A stretch of DNA of 12,796 nucleotides from Eudoraea sp. (GCA_013042925.1 JABDPH010000217.1:1-12796), one strand, 5' to 3'. Counted from the first letter of the stretch, positions 1 through 7,224 are shown. Program-made: numbers and translations. The notes: generated from the sequence alone by a model not told the origin.

Positions 1-479
1 ATTTTAAAGAGGTATTATTTGAAGGTTATGCCCCCCATGGGATAGCCATTTTAATAGAAACAGCAACAGACAATAATACAAGGACTGTGGCTAACATCCG
101 CAGTTATTTTAATAAATGCGACGGAAACCTGGGCACCTCCGGGTCTGTTGAGTTTATGTTTGATCATACCTGCAATTTTCGTATCAACTTAGAAGGAATA
201 GATCCTGAAGAAATTGAGTTAGACATGATTGACTTTGGTGCTGAAGAGGTCTTTGTTGATGACGATGGCATTCTAATCTATGCCCCTTTTGAGAGCTTTG
301 GATCCATACAAAAGGAATTGGAATCACGAAATATTGAAATTCTCTCTTCAGGATTTGAAAGAATCCCACAAATTACCAAAGAACTTTCTCCTGAACAAGT
401 GGAAGATGTTGAGAAGCTCCTGGAGAAAATTGAACAAGACGATGATGTACAAAATGTATATCATACTATGCAGGAATAA
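1..479 (+). CDS. yebC: YebC/PmpR family DNA-binding regulator / translation factor, 5' end outside window
   Basis: This is the C-terminal 158 residues of a YebC/PmpR (TACO1-like) protein. The frame is open from base 3 without a start, so the N-terminal part (roughly 80 residues for a family of about 240) lies left of the window. Family hallmarks are visible: FEGYAPHGIA, then ETATDNNTRTVANIRSYF, then GGNLG-type residues read here as DGNLGTSGSV. The acidic second domain and the C-terminal stretch LSPEQVEDVEKLLEKIEQDD also match. An internal GTG at 87 is not the true start, because the conserved EGY(G/A)P motif lies upstream of it. YebC proteins are described as transcriptional regulators (PmpR) and, more recently, as ribosome-associated factors that help translate proline-rich stretches; which role applies here cannot be read from the sequence. 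The gene ends with TAA and is followed by a 254-bp spacer. Confidence 0.93.
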   Translation, partial: FKEVLFEGYAPHGIAILIETATDNNTRTVANIRSYFNKCDGNLGTSGSVEFMFDHTCNFRINLEGIDPEEIELDMIDFGAEEVFVDDDGILIYAPFESFGSIQKELESRNIEILSSGFERIPQITKELSPEQVEDVEKLLEKIEQDDDVQNVYHTMQE

Positions 480-513
480 CTTACTCCTTGGCATAGTCCT
501 TTACACCTTAAAC

Positions 514-558
514 ATTAATGAATCACGATCATTAATCAGGATCTGACTGGCCTGATTA
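514..558. repeat. Two overlapping inverted repeats downstream of yebC
   Basis: ATTAATGA (514-521) and TCATTAAT (529-536) form a perfect 8-bp inverted repeat with a 7-nt spacer. TAATCAGG (533-540) and CCTGATTA (551-558) form a second perfect 8-bp inverted repeat with a 10-nt loop. The two share bases 533-536, so their hairpins exclude each other. No T-run follows, so neither is a classical intrinsic terminator. They may be an RNA 3' end structure for yebC or a protein-binding site. Confidence 0.45.
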
Positions 559-617
559 GGAATATCGGGCAAGGATTCATAGGTAACCTTAATTATTCCA
601 GAGACTGACCATGGTCA

Positions 618-648
618 TTGCAAATGGGCAGTTATCACTCTAATTTTA
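618..648 (+). promoter_or_regulatory. Possible promoter for the lipoprotein gene
   Basis: TTG (618-620) is followed after 20 nt by TAATTTTA (641-648). This resembles the Bacteroidota -33/-7 arrangement TTTG...TAnnTTTG but has a mismatch at the last -7 base and only three -33 bases. It would give a leader of about 80 nt before the ATG at 734. No better match is seen in the spacer, so this is tentative. Confidence 0.25.
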
Positions 649-653
649 ACTAT

Positions 654-688
654 TATTCTTTAGTCTAAAGTAGGCATTCCTAAGAATA
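654..688. promoter_or_regulatory. Nested palindromes, possible operator
   Basis: CTTTAG-T-CTAAAG (658-670) is a perfect 13-bp palindrome. TATTCTT (654-660) also pairs with AAGAATA (682-688), enclosing it. The site lies just downstream of the weak -7 candidate at 641-648, where a repressor could act, and about 45-80 bp before the lipoprotein ATG. It could equally be a leader hairpin. Nothing in the sequence names a cognate regulator. Confidence 0.3.
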
Positions 689-733
689 CTAAGGCTGAAG
701 TAGATCTATTATTTAACCTTAAAACCTTGGATT

Positions 734-1222
734 ATGAAAACACTAAGCAATATATTTCTATTCGTACCCTTATTCGCCTTTATACTACTTTCCTGTTCAG
801 AAGATGATCCTGTAGAATTGGTTAAAGCAGGAGGACCTTTTGAAATTAGTGAATTAGCAGGTGATTGGGAGGCCACCTCCGCAAATTTTAGTGACGGAAA
901 TACCAATTTTCTTGATCTAATAGACGAAGGAGGAACCGTAACCTTAACCGTTCAAAGTAGTGGCAGATTTACTCTAACTATTGATCCTTCAGACAGGCCA
1001 TCATATACAACTAGTGGAGAGATGTTCTGGGAAGAATTCGAAGGAGATTATTTTTTCGCTATTGAATGGGCCAATTATCCTGGAGATTGGGACACTTATG
1101 GGGCAACGCTAAATGCGACTACCTTTACCCTAAATGGAGGTTTTGACTCAGGAGAATACGATTTTGACAATGACGGCAATTTTGAATCGGCAAGTATCAG
1201 TTTTACGTTTGTAAGGGTTTAA
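734..1222 (+). CDS. Small predicted lipoprotein, lipocalin-like beta-rich domain
   Basis: This 162-residue protein begins with a type II signal peptide: a short basic start, a hydrophobic stretch (residues about 4-19) and the lipobox L18-L19-S20-C21. The residues just after the cysteine, SEDD, are acidic, like the surface-export signals described for flavobacterial lipoproteins, so it may face the outside of the outer membrane. The mature part has a linker followed by GDWEATSANF, repeated short beta-like strands (TVTLTV, RFTLTI, TFTLNG, SISFTFVRV) and many Gly/Asp turns. That layout resembles lipocalin-like domains found in many Bacteroidota lipoproteins; the fold is inferred and the ligand unknown. 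No catalytic motif is visible. The stop codon overlaps that of the convergent acyltransferase gene (shared TTAA at 1219-1222). Palindromes upstream may regulate it. Confidence 0.8.
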   Translation: MKTLSNIFLFVPLFAFILLSCSEDDPVELVKAGGPFEISELAGDWEATSANFSDGNTNFLDLIDEGGTVTLTVQSSGRFTLTIDPSDRPSYTTSGEMFWEEFEGDYFFAIEWANYPGDWDTYGATLNATTFTLNGGFDSGEYDFDNDGNFESASISFTFVRV

Positions 1223-1755
1223 GTATATTTCGGGATTTTCCCAACCACACCCTTGTAAAATTCCTTATATGATTGAAGGTCAGCTTCCATATCATTTGTA
1301 GGGTATTTAGGTTCTGAAATCTTAACTTCTTTTTTACCAAAATCGAAGGCTACCATTACTATGGGAACTTTTGCCATTTTAGCTATGTAATAAAATCCTG
1401 TTTTCCATTTTGTTACTTTTTTGCGCGTTCCCTCCGGAGCCAATGCCAACCGAAATCGCTTGCGTTCATCAAAAAGTTTTACGATTGCAGCGACCTTGTT
1501 TTGGCTTTTACTTCGATCTATTGGAGCACCCCCCAACCACCTAAAATACCATCCAAATGGAGGCCTGAAGAGACTATGCTTTCCGATAAAATTAACTTCC
1601 TCATTAAATACTCTCCTAACCAACAGGCCCAGAATAAAATCTACCCAACTGGTATGGGGGGCTACAATTACAACACATTTATCAACATCCGGAAATTCGC
1701 CTATTAGTTTCCACTTTAGTATTTTAAAGAATATAAATTTAGAAAGTTGGTGCAT
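1219..1755 (-). CDS. PlsC-like 1-acyl-glycerol-3-phosphate acyltransferase family protein
   Basis: This 178-residue protein belongs to the PlsC/LPLAT superfamily, which transfers acyl groups to lysophospholipids or other lipids at the membrane. The catalytic HX4D motif is H34-T-S-W-V-D39. The second block lies around GKHSLFRPPFGWYFRWLGGAPIDR (residues 58-81), and the phosphate-binding EGTR is at 108-111 in LAPEGTR. It is shorter than E. coli PlsC (about 245 residues) and lacks a clear N-terminal transmembrane helix, typical of the small Bacteroidota members of this superfamily. The true substrate is therefore uncertain: phosphatidate synthesis, or acylation of ornithine, glycine or other lipids. 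The ATG at 1755 is preceded by an in-frame TAG. It lies 108 bp behind the kdnB-like gene on the same strand and could be read from that operon or from the -7-like site at 1843-1850. Confidence 0.88.
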   Translation of the reverse strand: MHQLSKFIFFKILKWKLIGEFPDVDKCVVIVAPHTSWVDFILGLLVRRVFNEEVNFIGKHSLFRPPFGWYFRWLGGAPIDRSKSQNKVAAIVKLFDERKRFRLALAPEGTRKKVTKWKTGFYYIAKMAKVPIVMVAFDFGKKEVKISEPKYPTNDMEADLQSYKEFYKGVVGKIPKYT

Positions 1756-1842
1756 AAAAACAGTGTGGGAATTCTATCAATGTAAAGGCTTAAATGCAAT
1801 TACATCTATTAATCCCGAAAAGAATGAAATAGCAAATAATTA

Positions 1843-1850
1843 CAAAGTTA
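1843..1850 (-). promoter_or_regulatory. Possible -7 element for the acyltransferase gene
   Basis: Read on the minus strand this is TAACTTTG, a full match to the Bacteroidota -7 consensus TAnnTTTG. It lies in the gap between the kdnB-like gene and the acyltransferase gene, about 88 bp before the latter's ATG. No TTTG or TTG is seen at the usual -33 distance, so it may be a chance match in A+T-rich DNA. Confidence 0.28.
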
Positions 1851-1863
1851 ATCTCCCTGAAGG

Positions 1864-2991
1864 TTAAATTTTCTCGTATATAGATCTCAATTTCTCAGGA
1901 GTTATATATTTTGCCCAGTCTTTGCCCAGCGCATTTTCCCAAAGCGGAACCATACCCAAGGATACCTTTATCATAGTATTGAATTGCTCATCAGTTAAAT
2001 TTGAACAGATTCCCTTAGGAAGTTGAATATCATGCTTTTCCATCATTTCATTGAATTTAGCCACCCCTTCAGGATAAAACTCTTCCAAATGTTGAAAAAC
2101 AAGACAATTTCCAATCCCATGTCTTGTGCCCAGCAGATAAGAAAGACCATAACTCATTGCATGGGCAACACCTACCTGTGAATAGGCAATACTCATGCCT
2201 CCATGCCATGAAGCCATCATTAACTTATCTCTGGAGTCTGAATCTGAAATATCACCTAAAAAAACTTCTTCACATAATTCCAGGGCTTTTTCACCATAAC
2301 TCTGACTAAATGCATTCAGATAAGTCCCGTTAAGGGATTCTACACAATGAATAAAACAATCCATACCGGTATAAAACCATTGATCTTTAGGTACACCGTG
2401 GAGAAGATCGGGATCCAGAATAACCTGATCAAATGGAGTATAGTCTGAATTAATACCAAGTTTCTTTTCAGGGCCAAGTAAAACTGTTGTTCTGGACACT
2501 TCGGCCCCTGTACCACTTATAGTGGGTATCCCAACATGATAAACTGCCGGGTTATGTACCAAATCCCAGCCCTGATAATTGGCCGAAGAGCCCTCATTAT
2601 TTAACATTATTGCCACGGCTTTTGCAAGATCTAGCAAAGTGCCTCCACCAATGCCCACAATAGCCGATGGTAATTCTGTAAAATCCTCTTTTATCGTGCT
2701 TACTAAATCATCTACTTGTCCTGTTTTTGGTTCTTTATCTGCTGAAATCAGAACAATCCTATCTTGAAATAAAACCGGAATTTTATCGATTAAGTCAGAG
2801 TTTTTAAAAACATCATCTACAAGATAAATTACAGGAGCGTCATTGCTATTTCTATGAGGTAGTAGAATTTCTCCTAACTGGTCAAAGCTACCCTGTCCGA
2901 ATACCACACGGGGTACCATTGGAAAATTTCGGTAAGGACCTTTGGTCTTCTTGGCACTTTTTTCTAGTTCTAAGTCTTTCATTTCTTCCAT
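1864..2991 (-). CDS. kdnB: KdnB-like metal-dependent alcohol dehydrogenase (3-deoxy-D-manno-octulosonate 8-oxidase family)
   Basis: This group III (iron-containing family) alcohol dehydrogenase is similar to KdnB of Shewanella, which oxidises C8 of Kdo so that KdnA can aminate it to Kdo8N. Numbered from the TTG at 3003, it shows the PRVVFGQGS start of the Rossmann domain (31-39), the nucleotide-binding GIGGGT (117-122), SGTGAE (163-168), and the metal ligands D215, H219, H281 and H295 with the family's spacing (DX3H, then HX13H). The block MDCFIHCVESLNGTYLN and the DYQGWDLV-like region are what suggest KdnB rather than a general aldehyde reductase; this rests on remembered similarity. The ORF is open to a TTG at 3003 inside the HAD gene. 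I prefer the ATG at 2991, 4 nt after the HAD stop (375 residues); an ATG at 2982 is also possible. It is the last of a tightly packed kdsB-HAD-kdnB set. Confidence 0.82.
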   Translation of the reverse strand: MEEMKDLELEKSAKKTKGPYRNFPMVPRVVFGQGSFDQLGEILLPHRNSNDAPVIYLVDDVFKNSDLIDKIPVLFQDRIVLISADKEPKTGQVDDLVSTIKEDFTELPSAIVGIGGGTLLDLAKAVAIMLNNEGSSANYQGWDLVHNPAVYHVGIPTISGTGAEVSRTTVLLGPEKKLGINSDYTPFDQVILDPDLLHGVPKDQWFYTGMDCFIHCVESLNGTYLNAFSQSYGEKALELCEEVFLGDISDSDSRDKLMMASWHGGMSIAYSQVGVAHAMSYGLSYLLGTRHGIGNCLVFQHLEEFYPEGVAKFNEMMEKHDIQLPKGICSNLTDEQFNTMIKVSLGMVPLWENALGKDWAKYITPEKLRSIYEKI

Positions 2992-2995
2992 GTGT

Positions 2996-3697
2996 TTATT
3001 CAAGGTATTTTAAAATTTCTGATAGTGTGTTTAAAGTGAGGTGATCATTGTTATGCTCTTCGGGAGCTATATGCTCATGTGCCCATGTAGTATGAAAAGG
3101 TACATGTACCGCCTTGGCACCAATATTCATAATAGGTAATACATCTGATTTGAGTGAATTTCCAATCATCAAAAATTCGTTAGTCTTAATCTCCAGATGA
3201 TCCAGTAAATTTTTATAATTCTCTTCTTTTTTGTCACTTAACACTTCAACATGATGGAAATATTTGGTTAGTCCGGATCTTTCCAATTTTCTCTCCTGAT
3301 CTAAGAGATCTCCTTTTGTAAGGACTATTAACCTGTATTTCCTGGCGAGTTTTTGCAATACTTCCTCAACACCCTCTAAAAGTTCTACAGGCCTGGCAAT
3401 CATTTCCTTTCCAAGATTTAATATTTCAGTAATTGTCTGGGGAGGAACATTATTGTTGGACAATTCCATAGCAGATTCAATCATGGAAAGCATAAAACCT
3501 TTTATCCCATAACCATAGAGCTCAAGGTTATTCATTTCCATTTTAAAAAGTTCCTGATCTACCTTATTCTTGGTTTCATAATTTTCAAGAAGATCGGCAA
3601 ACTTTTCTTCCGCTTCCCTAAAATAGGTTTCATTTACCCAGAGCGTATCATCGGCATCGAAACCAACAACTTTGATATTCTTAAAATCTAGTTCCAT
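2996..3697 (-). CDS. HAD family hydrolase (C1-cap, probable phosphatase)
   Basis: This 233-residue protein is a haloacid-dehalogenase superfamily member. Motif I is D14-A-D16-D-T-L-W, giving the nucleophile D14 and acid/base D16. A helical cap occupies about residues 22-100 (C1 type, as in phosphoglycolate phosphatase-like proteins). Motif II is T127 in VLTKGD, motif III is K156 or K157, and motif IV is GNSLKSD (179-185). All catalytic residues are present, so it should be an active phosphatase. The substrate cannot be read from sequence. Its place between kdsB and the kdnB-like gene, overlapping kdsB by 10 bp and ending 4 nt before the next ATG, suggests a sugar phosphate in the Kdo pathway; Kdo-8-phosphate (the KdsC step) is one possibility. 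KdsC itself is a smaller, capless HAD, so this would be a non-orthologous replacement. Cytoplasmic. Confidence 0.87.
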   Translation of the reverse strand: MELDFKNIKVVGFDADDTLWVNETYFREAEEKFADLLENYETKNKVDQELFKMEMNNLELYGYGIKGFMLSMIESAMELSNNNVPPQTITEILNLGKEMIARPVELLEGVEEVLQKLARKYRLIVLTKGDLLDQERKLERSGLTKYFHHVEVLSDKKEENYKNLLDHLEIKTNEFLMIGNSLKSDVLPIMNIGAKAVHVPFHTTWAHEHIAPEEHNNDHLTLNTLSEILKYLE

Positions 3698-4419
3698 AGC
3701 GCCTTAGCCTTCTCAAGATCTTCAGGAGTGTCAATTTCAATTCCATTTACCTCCGTTTCCACCATTTTAATTTTCTTACCATATTCCAAATATCGTATGG
3801 CCTCAATTTTCTCTGCAGCTTCAAGGGTTAACATAGGTAAACTTCTAAAATCCATAAGTGCTCTTTTCCTAAAAGCATAAACACCTTTATGTTTAAAATA
3901 GTCAATTTCCATATCTGTAGCCCTTAGATAAGGAATAGTAGACCTGGAAAAATACAGGGCAAAATTTCTGTTATCAACAATTACTTTTACAATATTTGGG
4001 TTATTAATCTCGTCAGAATCGGTAATTTTTGTCATCAATGAGGCTAAATCAATTTCTTCGTTCAAATCATTTTCAAATACCTCCAACATACTGACTAAAC
4101 TCTCCTTATCTGTAAAAGGTTCATCTCCCTGTATATTTACGATAATATCTACTTCCATGTCACTTACTGCTTCCGCTATTCTATCACTACCACATTCGTG
4201 TTCTTCTTTACTCATTATGGCTTTACCACCTTCTTTTGTGATCGCATCAAAAATAATAGTGCTATCTGTTACTACGTATACCTCATCAAACAAATTAGTC
4301 TGCAAAGCGGCCTCATTAGTTCTTACAATGACCGGTTTACCTGCCAAATCCTGCATCAATTTTCCTGGAAATCTGGTTGCCGCGTAACGGGCAGGTATCA
4401 TTGCGATTATTTTAGTCAT
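3688..4419 (-). CDS. kdsB: 3-deoxy-manno-octulosonate cytidylyltransferase (CMP-Kdo synthetase)
   Basis: KdsB couples Kdo (or, in Shewanella-type enzymes, 8-amino-Kdo) to CMP, making the activated donor for the lipopolysaccharide inner core. The 243 residues match the family length. Visible motifs are the N-terminal nucleotide-binding signature [13 protein letters not shown] (8-20), the base/Mg region [10 protein letters not shown] (74-83), the Mg-binding VNIQGDEP (94-101, D99), NIVKVIVD followed by [11 protein letters not shown], and the C-terminal [13 protein letters not shown]. The loop near residues 197-206 reads [16 protein letters not shown], where E. coli KdsB has a differently composed segment, so specificity for a Kdo variant is conceivable. 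The ATG at 4419 follows the DUF4126 gene by 11 nt, and the end overlaps the HAD gene by 10 bp, so these genes are almost certainly one transcript. Confidence 0.94.
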   Translation of the reverse strand: MTKIIAMIPARYAATRFPGKLMQDLAGKPVIVRTNEAALQTNLFDEVYVVTDSTIIFDAITKEGGKAIMSKEEHECGSDRIAEAVSDMEVDIIVNIQGDEPFTDKESLVSMLEVFENDLNEEIDLASLMTKITDSDEINNPNIVKVIVDNRNFALYFSRSTIPYLRATDMEIDYFKHKGVYAFRKRALMDFRSLPMLTLEAAEKIEAIRYLEYGKKIKMVETEVNGIEIDTPEDLEKAKALWN

Positions 4420-4430
4420 TGATATTGTAT

Positions 4431-5003
4431 TTATTTATGTTTAATTCTTGGTCTTATTTTGCGATAAATCGAAAAAATAAAAACCAGGATTATTATAACC
4501 AGCACCATAGCAAGTATGGGAGCAAATATCGATGCAGTTGTGACCACTATGGCTGTTCCGGATTCTAAAGTAGATACCATAGGATTTGCGAGGCCTCCTG
4601 TAGTTGTGCTAGACACAACTCTTCCTGCAGCCGACGCACCTTTTATGGCCGTTGCAGTACCTCCTCCGGCTATAATCGCGAGGGACCAGGTTACCACAGG
4701 ATCTAAATTTGCCACTGTAGAAACCATTACCGCAGTACCTGCAATTGCTGCAAGAGGTATAGCCATACTATCTAGTAAATTATCTACCCATGGAATAAAA
4801 TAGGCCATTAATTCTACTAATGTAGCAACTCCAAGTACAATTAATGCTGCAAGACTGCCAATCCATACCCAGTTTTGATTCAATTCCCAGACACCGAAAT
4901 GGGCCGCAAGGCTTAATGCAAACAAAGGCAAGAAAACCCTAAATCCGGCCGAGGCAGCAAGTCCAATTCCAAGAAATATGCTAATTATGGTTTCAGATGT
5001 CAT
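4431..5003 (-). CDS. DUF4126 family membrane protein
   Basis: This 190-residue, very hydrophobic protein has the DUF4126 signature [18 protein letters not shown] near the N-terminus (residues about 13-30). Several membrane segments are visible: about 5-35, 46-70, 80-98, 104-116 and a long C-terminal helix around 150-180 ending in a basic tail ([11 protein letters not shown]). Between them is a Gly/Ala/Ser/Thr-rich stretch ([25 protein letters not shown]). The function of the family is not known to me. Here it lies 33 bp after the helicase gene and 11 bp before kdsB on the same strand, so it is probably co-transcribed with the Kdo genes and may serve the envelope. A GATATTTG sequence close to its ATG is one base off the -7 consensus, so a promoter of its own is not excluded. 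Confidence 0.88.
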   Translation of the reverse strand: MTSETIISIFLGIGLAASAGFRVFLPLFALSLAAHFGVWELNQNWVWIGSLAALIVLGVATLVELMAYFIPWVDNLLDSMAIPLAAIAGTAVMVSTVANLDPVVTWSLAIIAGGGTATAIKGASAAGRVVSSTTTGGLANPMVSTLESGTAIVVTTASIFAPILAMVLVIIILVFIFSIYRKIRPRIKHK

Positions 5004-5036
5004 TACAAATATCTGTAGTACTAAATTAAGTTATTC

Positions 5037-6470
5037 CTAATCAACAAAAAAATCACTCTTAAACCCTATCAGGTATAATTTTTCCTTTGCCCTGGTTACC
5101 GCTGTGTAAAGCCATCGCAAATAGTCACGATCTATTCCATTAGGAAGATAAGGTTGCTCTACAAATACCGTATTCCATTGTCCTCCTTGCGATTTGTGAC
5201 AAGTTACGGCATAAGAAAACTTTACCTGCAAGGCATTAAAGTATTTGTTATTCTTTACGCCCAAAAAGCGTTTATATTTCGATTTTTCATGAGCATAATC
5301 CTTTTGTACTTCCTGATATAGCCTATTACCTTCTTCATAGGACAATGATGGGGTATCTGCTCTTATGGTGTCTAATAATAATACAGTCTCCAATGGTCGT
5401 TGGTTTGGATAATCTACCATTTTCACCTTTACCTCGGCAAATTTGAATCCATAAAGCTCCTTAATAGAAAAAATCTCCAGTATTTCAATAATATCACCAT
5501 TTGCTATAAAACCAGCTTCAGAATTGGGTTTTAACCAAAAGTAATTGTTCTTTACAACCATCATGTAATCACCAGGGGCCAATTCATTTTCCAGGTATAA
5601 AATTCTGTTCCTAATGTTTTCATTGTACAAATTTGCTCTTTTGTTTGAGCGCACAATCAGTACGGTCTCCTCCTTACCATTTTCCCTGTATGAATTGTCA
5701 ATCGCTTCCTGAATATCATGGCCATCAATAAGTCTAATTATGTCTTTAAATGGTTCAACATCAAATTTAAACTCATCCAGGTAGTCGGACTGCAATTGCT
5801 CCCTCAAATTGGTCGCATTCAACAATATTCCGGAGTTTTCTGCTTGTCTGACTACTTCGTCTAATTCAAGGGTTATAACTTCCTTATTATAATTATATGC
5901 TAGTTTTTCGCTATCTAAAGCAGGACTGATTTGTAAATGAACCGGAGGCAATTGCGCAGTATCGCCAATTAAAATTAGTTTACAGTTATGTCCGGAATAA
6001 ACATACATTAACAAATCGTCTAGTAATGAGCCATTTCCAAATAACTTCGAATCCGAGGGTGCATCTGGGATCATAGAAGCTTCATCTACAATGAAAATTG
6101 TATCCCTGTGCTTATTAGGTGCAAGTACAAATTTAATACCTCCCCCTCTTTCCTTTTTTGGAAAGTAGATTTTCCTATGAATTGTAAAGGCCTGACTTTT
6201 TGAATAATTACTCATCACTTTGGCAGCCCTTCCGGTGGGTGCCAGCAGCACTGCCTTCATAGTTGTTTTCCATAGGTTCGAAACAATATCACCTACTATC
6301 GTAGTTTTACCGGTTCCTGCAAAGCCTTTCAACAAATAAACTTCATCTTTTTTGTCAGATAAAACAAAATGGGCAAGCTGTTGTAATGCCAGTTCTTGTT
6401 TTGGTGTGGGCAAATGAGGAAAGTTATCCTTAAGAAGTTTATAAAAAGAAGGCGCGGTAAGCAATTTCAT
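5037..6470 (-). CDS. RecD/Pif1-like SF1B ATP-dependent DNA helicase (AAA family ATPase)
   Basis: This 477-residue protein is a compact superfamily 1B helicase of the RecD2-like type common in Bacteroidota. It has a Q-motif-like TPKQELALQQL (22-32), Walker A GFAGTGKTT (49-57), motif Ia APTGRAAK (77-84), Walker B IVDEASM (127-133), motif III LILIGDTAQLPPV, a VVRQ segment, motif V VTCHKSQGGQW (422-432) and motif VI YTAVTRAKEKL (455-465, arginine finger R460). All ATPase motifs are intact. It lacks the long N-terminal region of RecD2 and any RecB/RecC partner nearby, so it is a stand-alone enzyme, probably a 5'-3' helicase in repair or replication restart; that role is inferred. The ATG at 6470 is the first in frame. 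A consensus -7 element sits only 7 nt upstream, so the mRNA is probably leaderless or nearly so. Confidence 0.9.
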   Translation of the reverse strand: MKLLTAPSFYKLLKDNFPHLPTPKQELALQQLAHFVLSDKKDEVYLLKGFAGTGKTTIVGDIVSNLWKTTMKAVLLAPTGRAAKVMSNYSKSQAFTIHRKIYFPKKERGGGIKFVLAPNKHRDTIFIVDEASMIPDAPSDSKLFGNGSLLDDLLMYVYSGHNCKLILIGDTAQLPPVHLQISPALDSEKLAYNYNKEVITLELDEVVRQAENSGILLNATNLREQLQSDYLDEFKFDVEPFKDIIRLIDGHDIQEAIDNSYRENGKEETVLIVRSNKRANLYNENIRNRILYLENELAPGDYMMVVKNNYFWLKPNSEAGFIANGDIIEILEIFSIKELYGFKFAEVKVKMVDYPNQRPLETVLLLDTIRADTPSLSYEEGNRLYQEVQKDYAHEKSKYKRFLGVKNNKYFNALQVKFSYAVTCHKSQGGQWNTVFVEQPYLPNGIDRDYLRWLYTAVTRAKEKLYLIGFKSDFFVD

Positions 6471-6477
6471 CAGCCTT

Positions 6478-6505
6478 CAAATATAACGAGGATTTTTGCT
6501 ACAAA
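6478..6505 (-). promoter_or_regulatory. Promoter of the helicase gene (nearly leaderless)
   Basis: On the minus strand TTTG (6505-6502) is followed after 16 nt by TATATTTG (6485-6478), a full match to TTTG...TAnnTTTG. Only 7 nt separate the -7 element from the ATG at 6470. By analogy with the rnpB promoter in this window, transcription should begin at about 6472-6470, at or next to the A of the start codon. Confidence 0.55.
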
Positions 6506-6508
6506 ACC

Positions 6509-6538
6509 TTTTACGATTAAAAAAAAATTGTAGATTTG
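6509..6538 (+). promoter_or_regulatory. Promoter of the pilin-like/DUF3822/rsmD transcript
   Basis: TAGATTTG (6531-6538) fully matches the Bacteroidota -7 consensus TAnnTTTG. A run of nine A residues (6519-6527) precedes it, and TTTT at 6509-6512 is the only -33-like element, 18 nt upstream. The predicted leader is about 30 nt before the ATG at 6574. It lies back to back with the helicase promoter in a 103-bp region. Confidence 0.5.
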
Positions 6539-6573
6539 TGAAGACCACTAAAGTTAATTAATACCAGTTAAAA

Positions 6574-7224
6574 ATGAAAACCATACTTCAGATAGTACTT
6601 TGGATAATTTGCGTAGGACTTGGATACATGATATATAGATCTGTAACAGGGCCAATTGAGTTTCAAAAGGTAAAAGAAGATCGCTTTTCGAAAGTTATTT
6701 CTACTTTAAAAGATATTAGAAATTCTCAGGAAGCTTACAGGACTGTGAATGGAAAATTTGCCAACGACTTCAAAAGCCTTATTTCGTTTGTAGACTCAGG
6801 AAAATATACCATTACCCAACAAAGAGATTCTTCATACATGGAATTCGACAAGGTTTATGGAATTGATCTCTTAAGGGAATTAACTATTATTGACACCCTT
6901 GGATTTGTCTCCGTAAAGGATTCTTTGTTTAAAGGTGATGATCGCTACAAAAGTATGATGAATGTTCCTTACGCCCAAGGTGGAGAAACTTTTACAATGA
7001 AAGCAGATATTATTGATAAGGGAGGTTACAAAGCCCCGGTTTTTGAAGCCAAAGTTAAAAAGGATGTTATTTTATACGACCAGCCTAAGGATCTTTTGAC
7101 GAAAGAAAATGCTCAAATAAGTGTTGAAGAAGTAAACGGATCAGAAATTAAAGTAGGTTCGCTTACAGATGTTAGTACTAATGGGAACTGGCCACCTATT
7201 TATGACAAAAAAGGAGACCTATAA
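6574..7224 (+). CDS. Single-pass membrane protein of unknown function, pilin-like layout
   Basis: I do not recognise a named family. The 216-residue protein has an N-terminal hydrophobic helix (residues about 4-23) with no signal-peptidase or lipobox site, then a charged segment. The stretch VISTLKDIRNSQEAYRTVNGKFANDFKSL (about 41-69) resembles the region after the N-terminal helix in type IV pilins and type II secretion pseudopilins (helix, then QxxYxxxNGxFA). The prepilin-peptidase signature (G before a hydrophobic stretch with E at +5) is absent. The rest looks like a soluble beta-rich domain, probably periplasmic, with the conserved-looking ends VEEVNGSEIKVGSL and NWPPIYDK. It overlaps the start of the DUF3822 gene by 23 bp, so the two are probably translated together. 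Similar proteins sit next to DUF3822 and rsmD in other Flavobacteriia, as far as I recall. Functional assignment is open. Confidence 0.82.
   Translation: MKTILQIVLWIICVGLGYMIYRSVTGPIEFQKVKEDRFSKVISTLKDIRNSQEAYRTVNGKFANDFKSLISFVDSGKYTITQQRDSSYMEFDKVYGIDLLRELTIIDTLGFVSVKDSLFKGDDRYKSMMNVPYAQGGETFTMKADIIDKGGYKAPVFEAKVKKDVILYDQPKDLLTKENAQISVEEVNGSEIKVGSLTDVSTNGNWPPIYDKKGDL

Noticed and set aside
1421..1867. 148-codon plus-strand ORF opposite the acyltransferase gene
   Set aside because: It is a shadow of the PlsC-like gene, which has intact HX4D and EGTR motifs; the shadow shows no recognisable domain.
2992..3003. TTG at 3003 as the kdnB start
   Set aside because: It lies inside the HAD gene's last codons; the ATG at 2991, 4 nt after the HAD stop, is a more natural coupled start. 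It cannot be fully excluded.
4516..4803. 95-codon plus-strand ORF opposite DUF4126
   Set aside because: Its Ala/Val/Thr-rich translation is the mirror of the G/A/T-rich membrane protein on the other strand.
7169..7201. Upstream ATGs (7169, 7181) as the start of the DUF3822 protein
   Set aside because: They add residues derived from the overlapping upstream gene; the ATG at 7202 gives a normal hydrophilic start.
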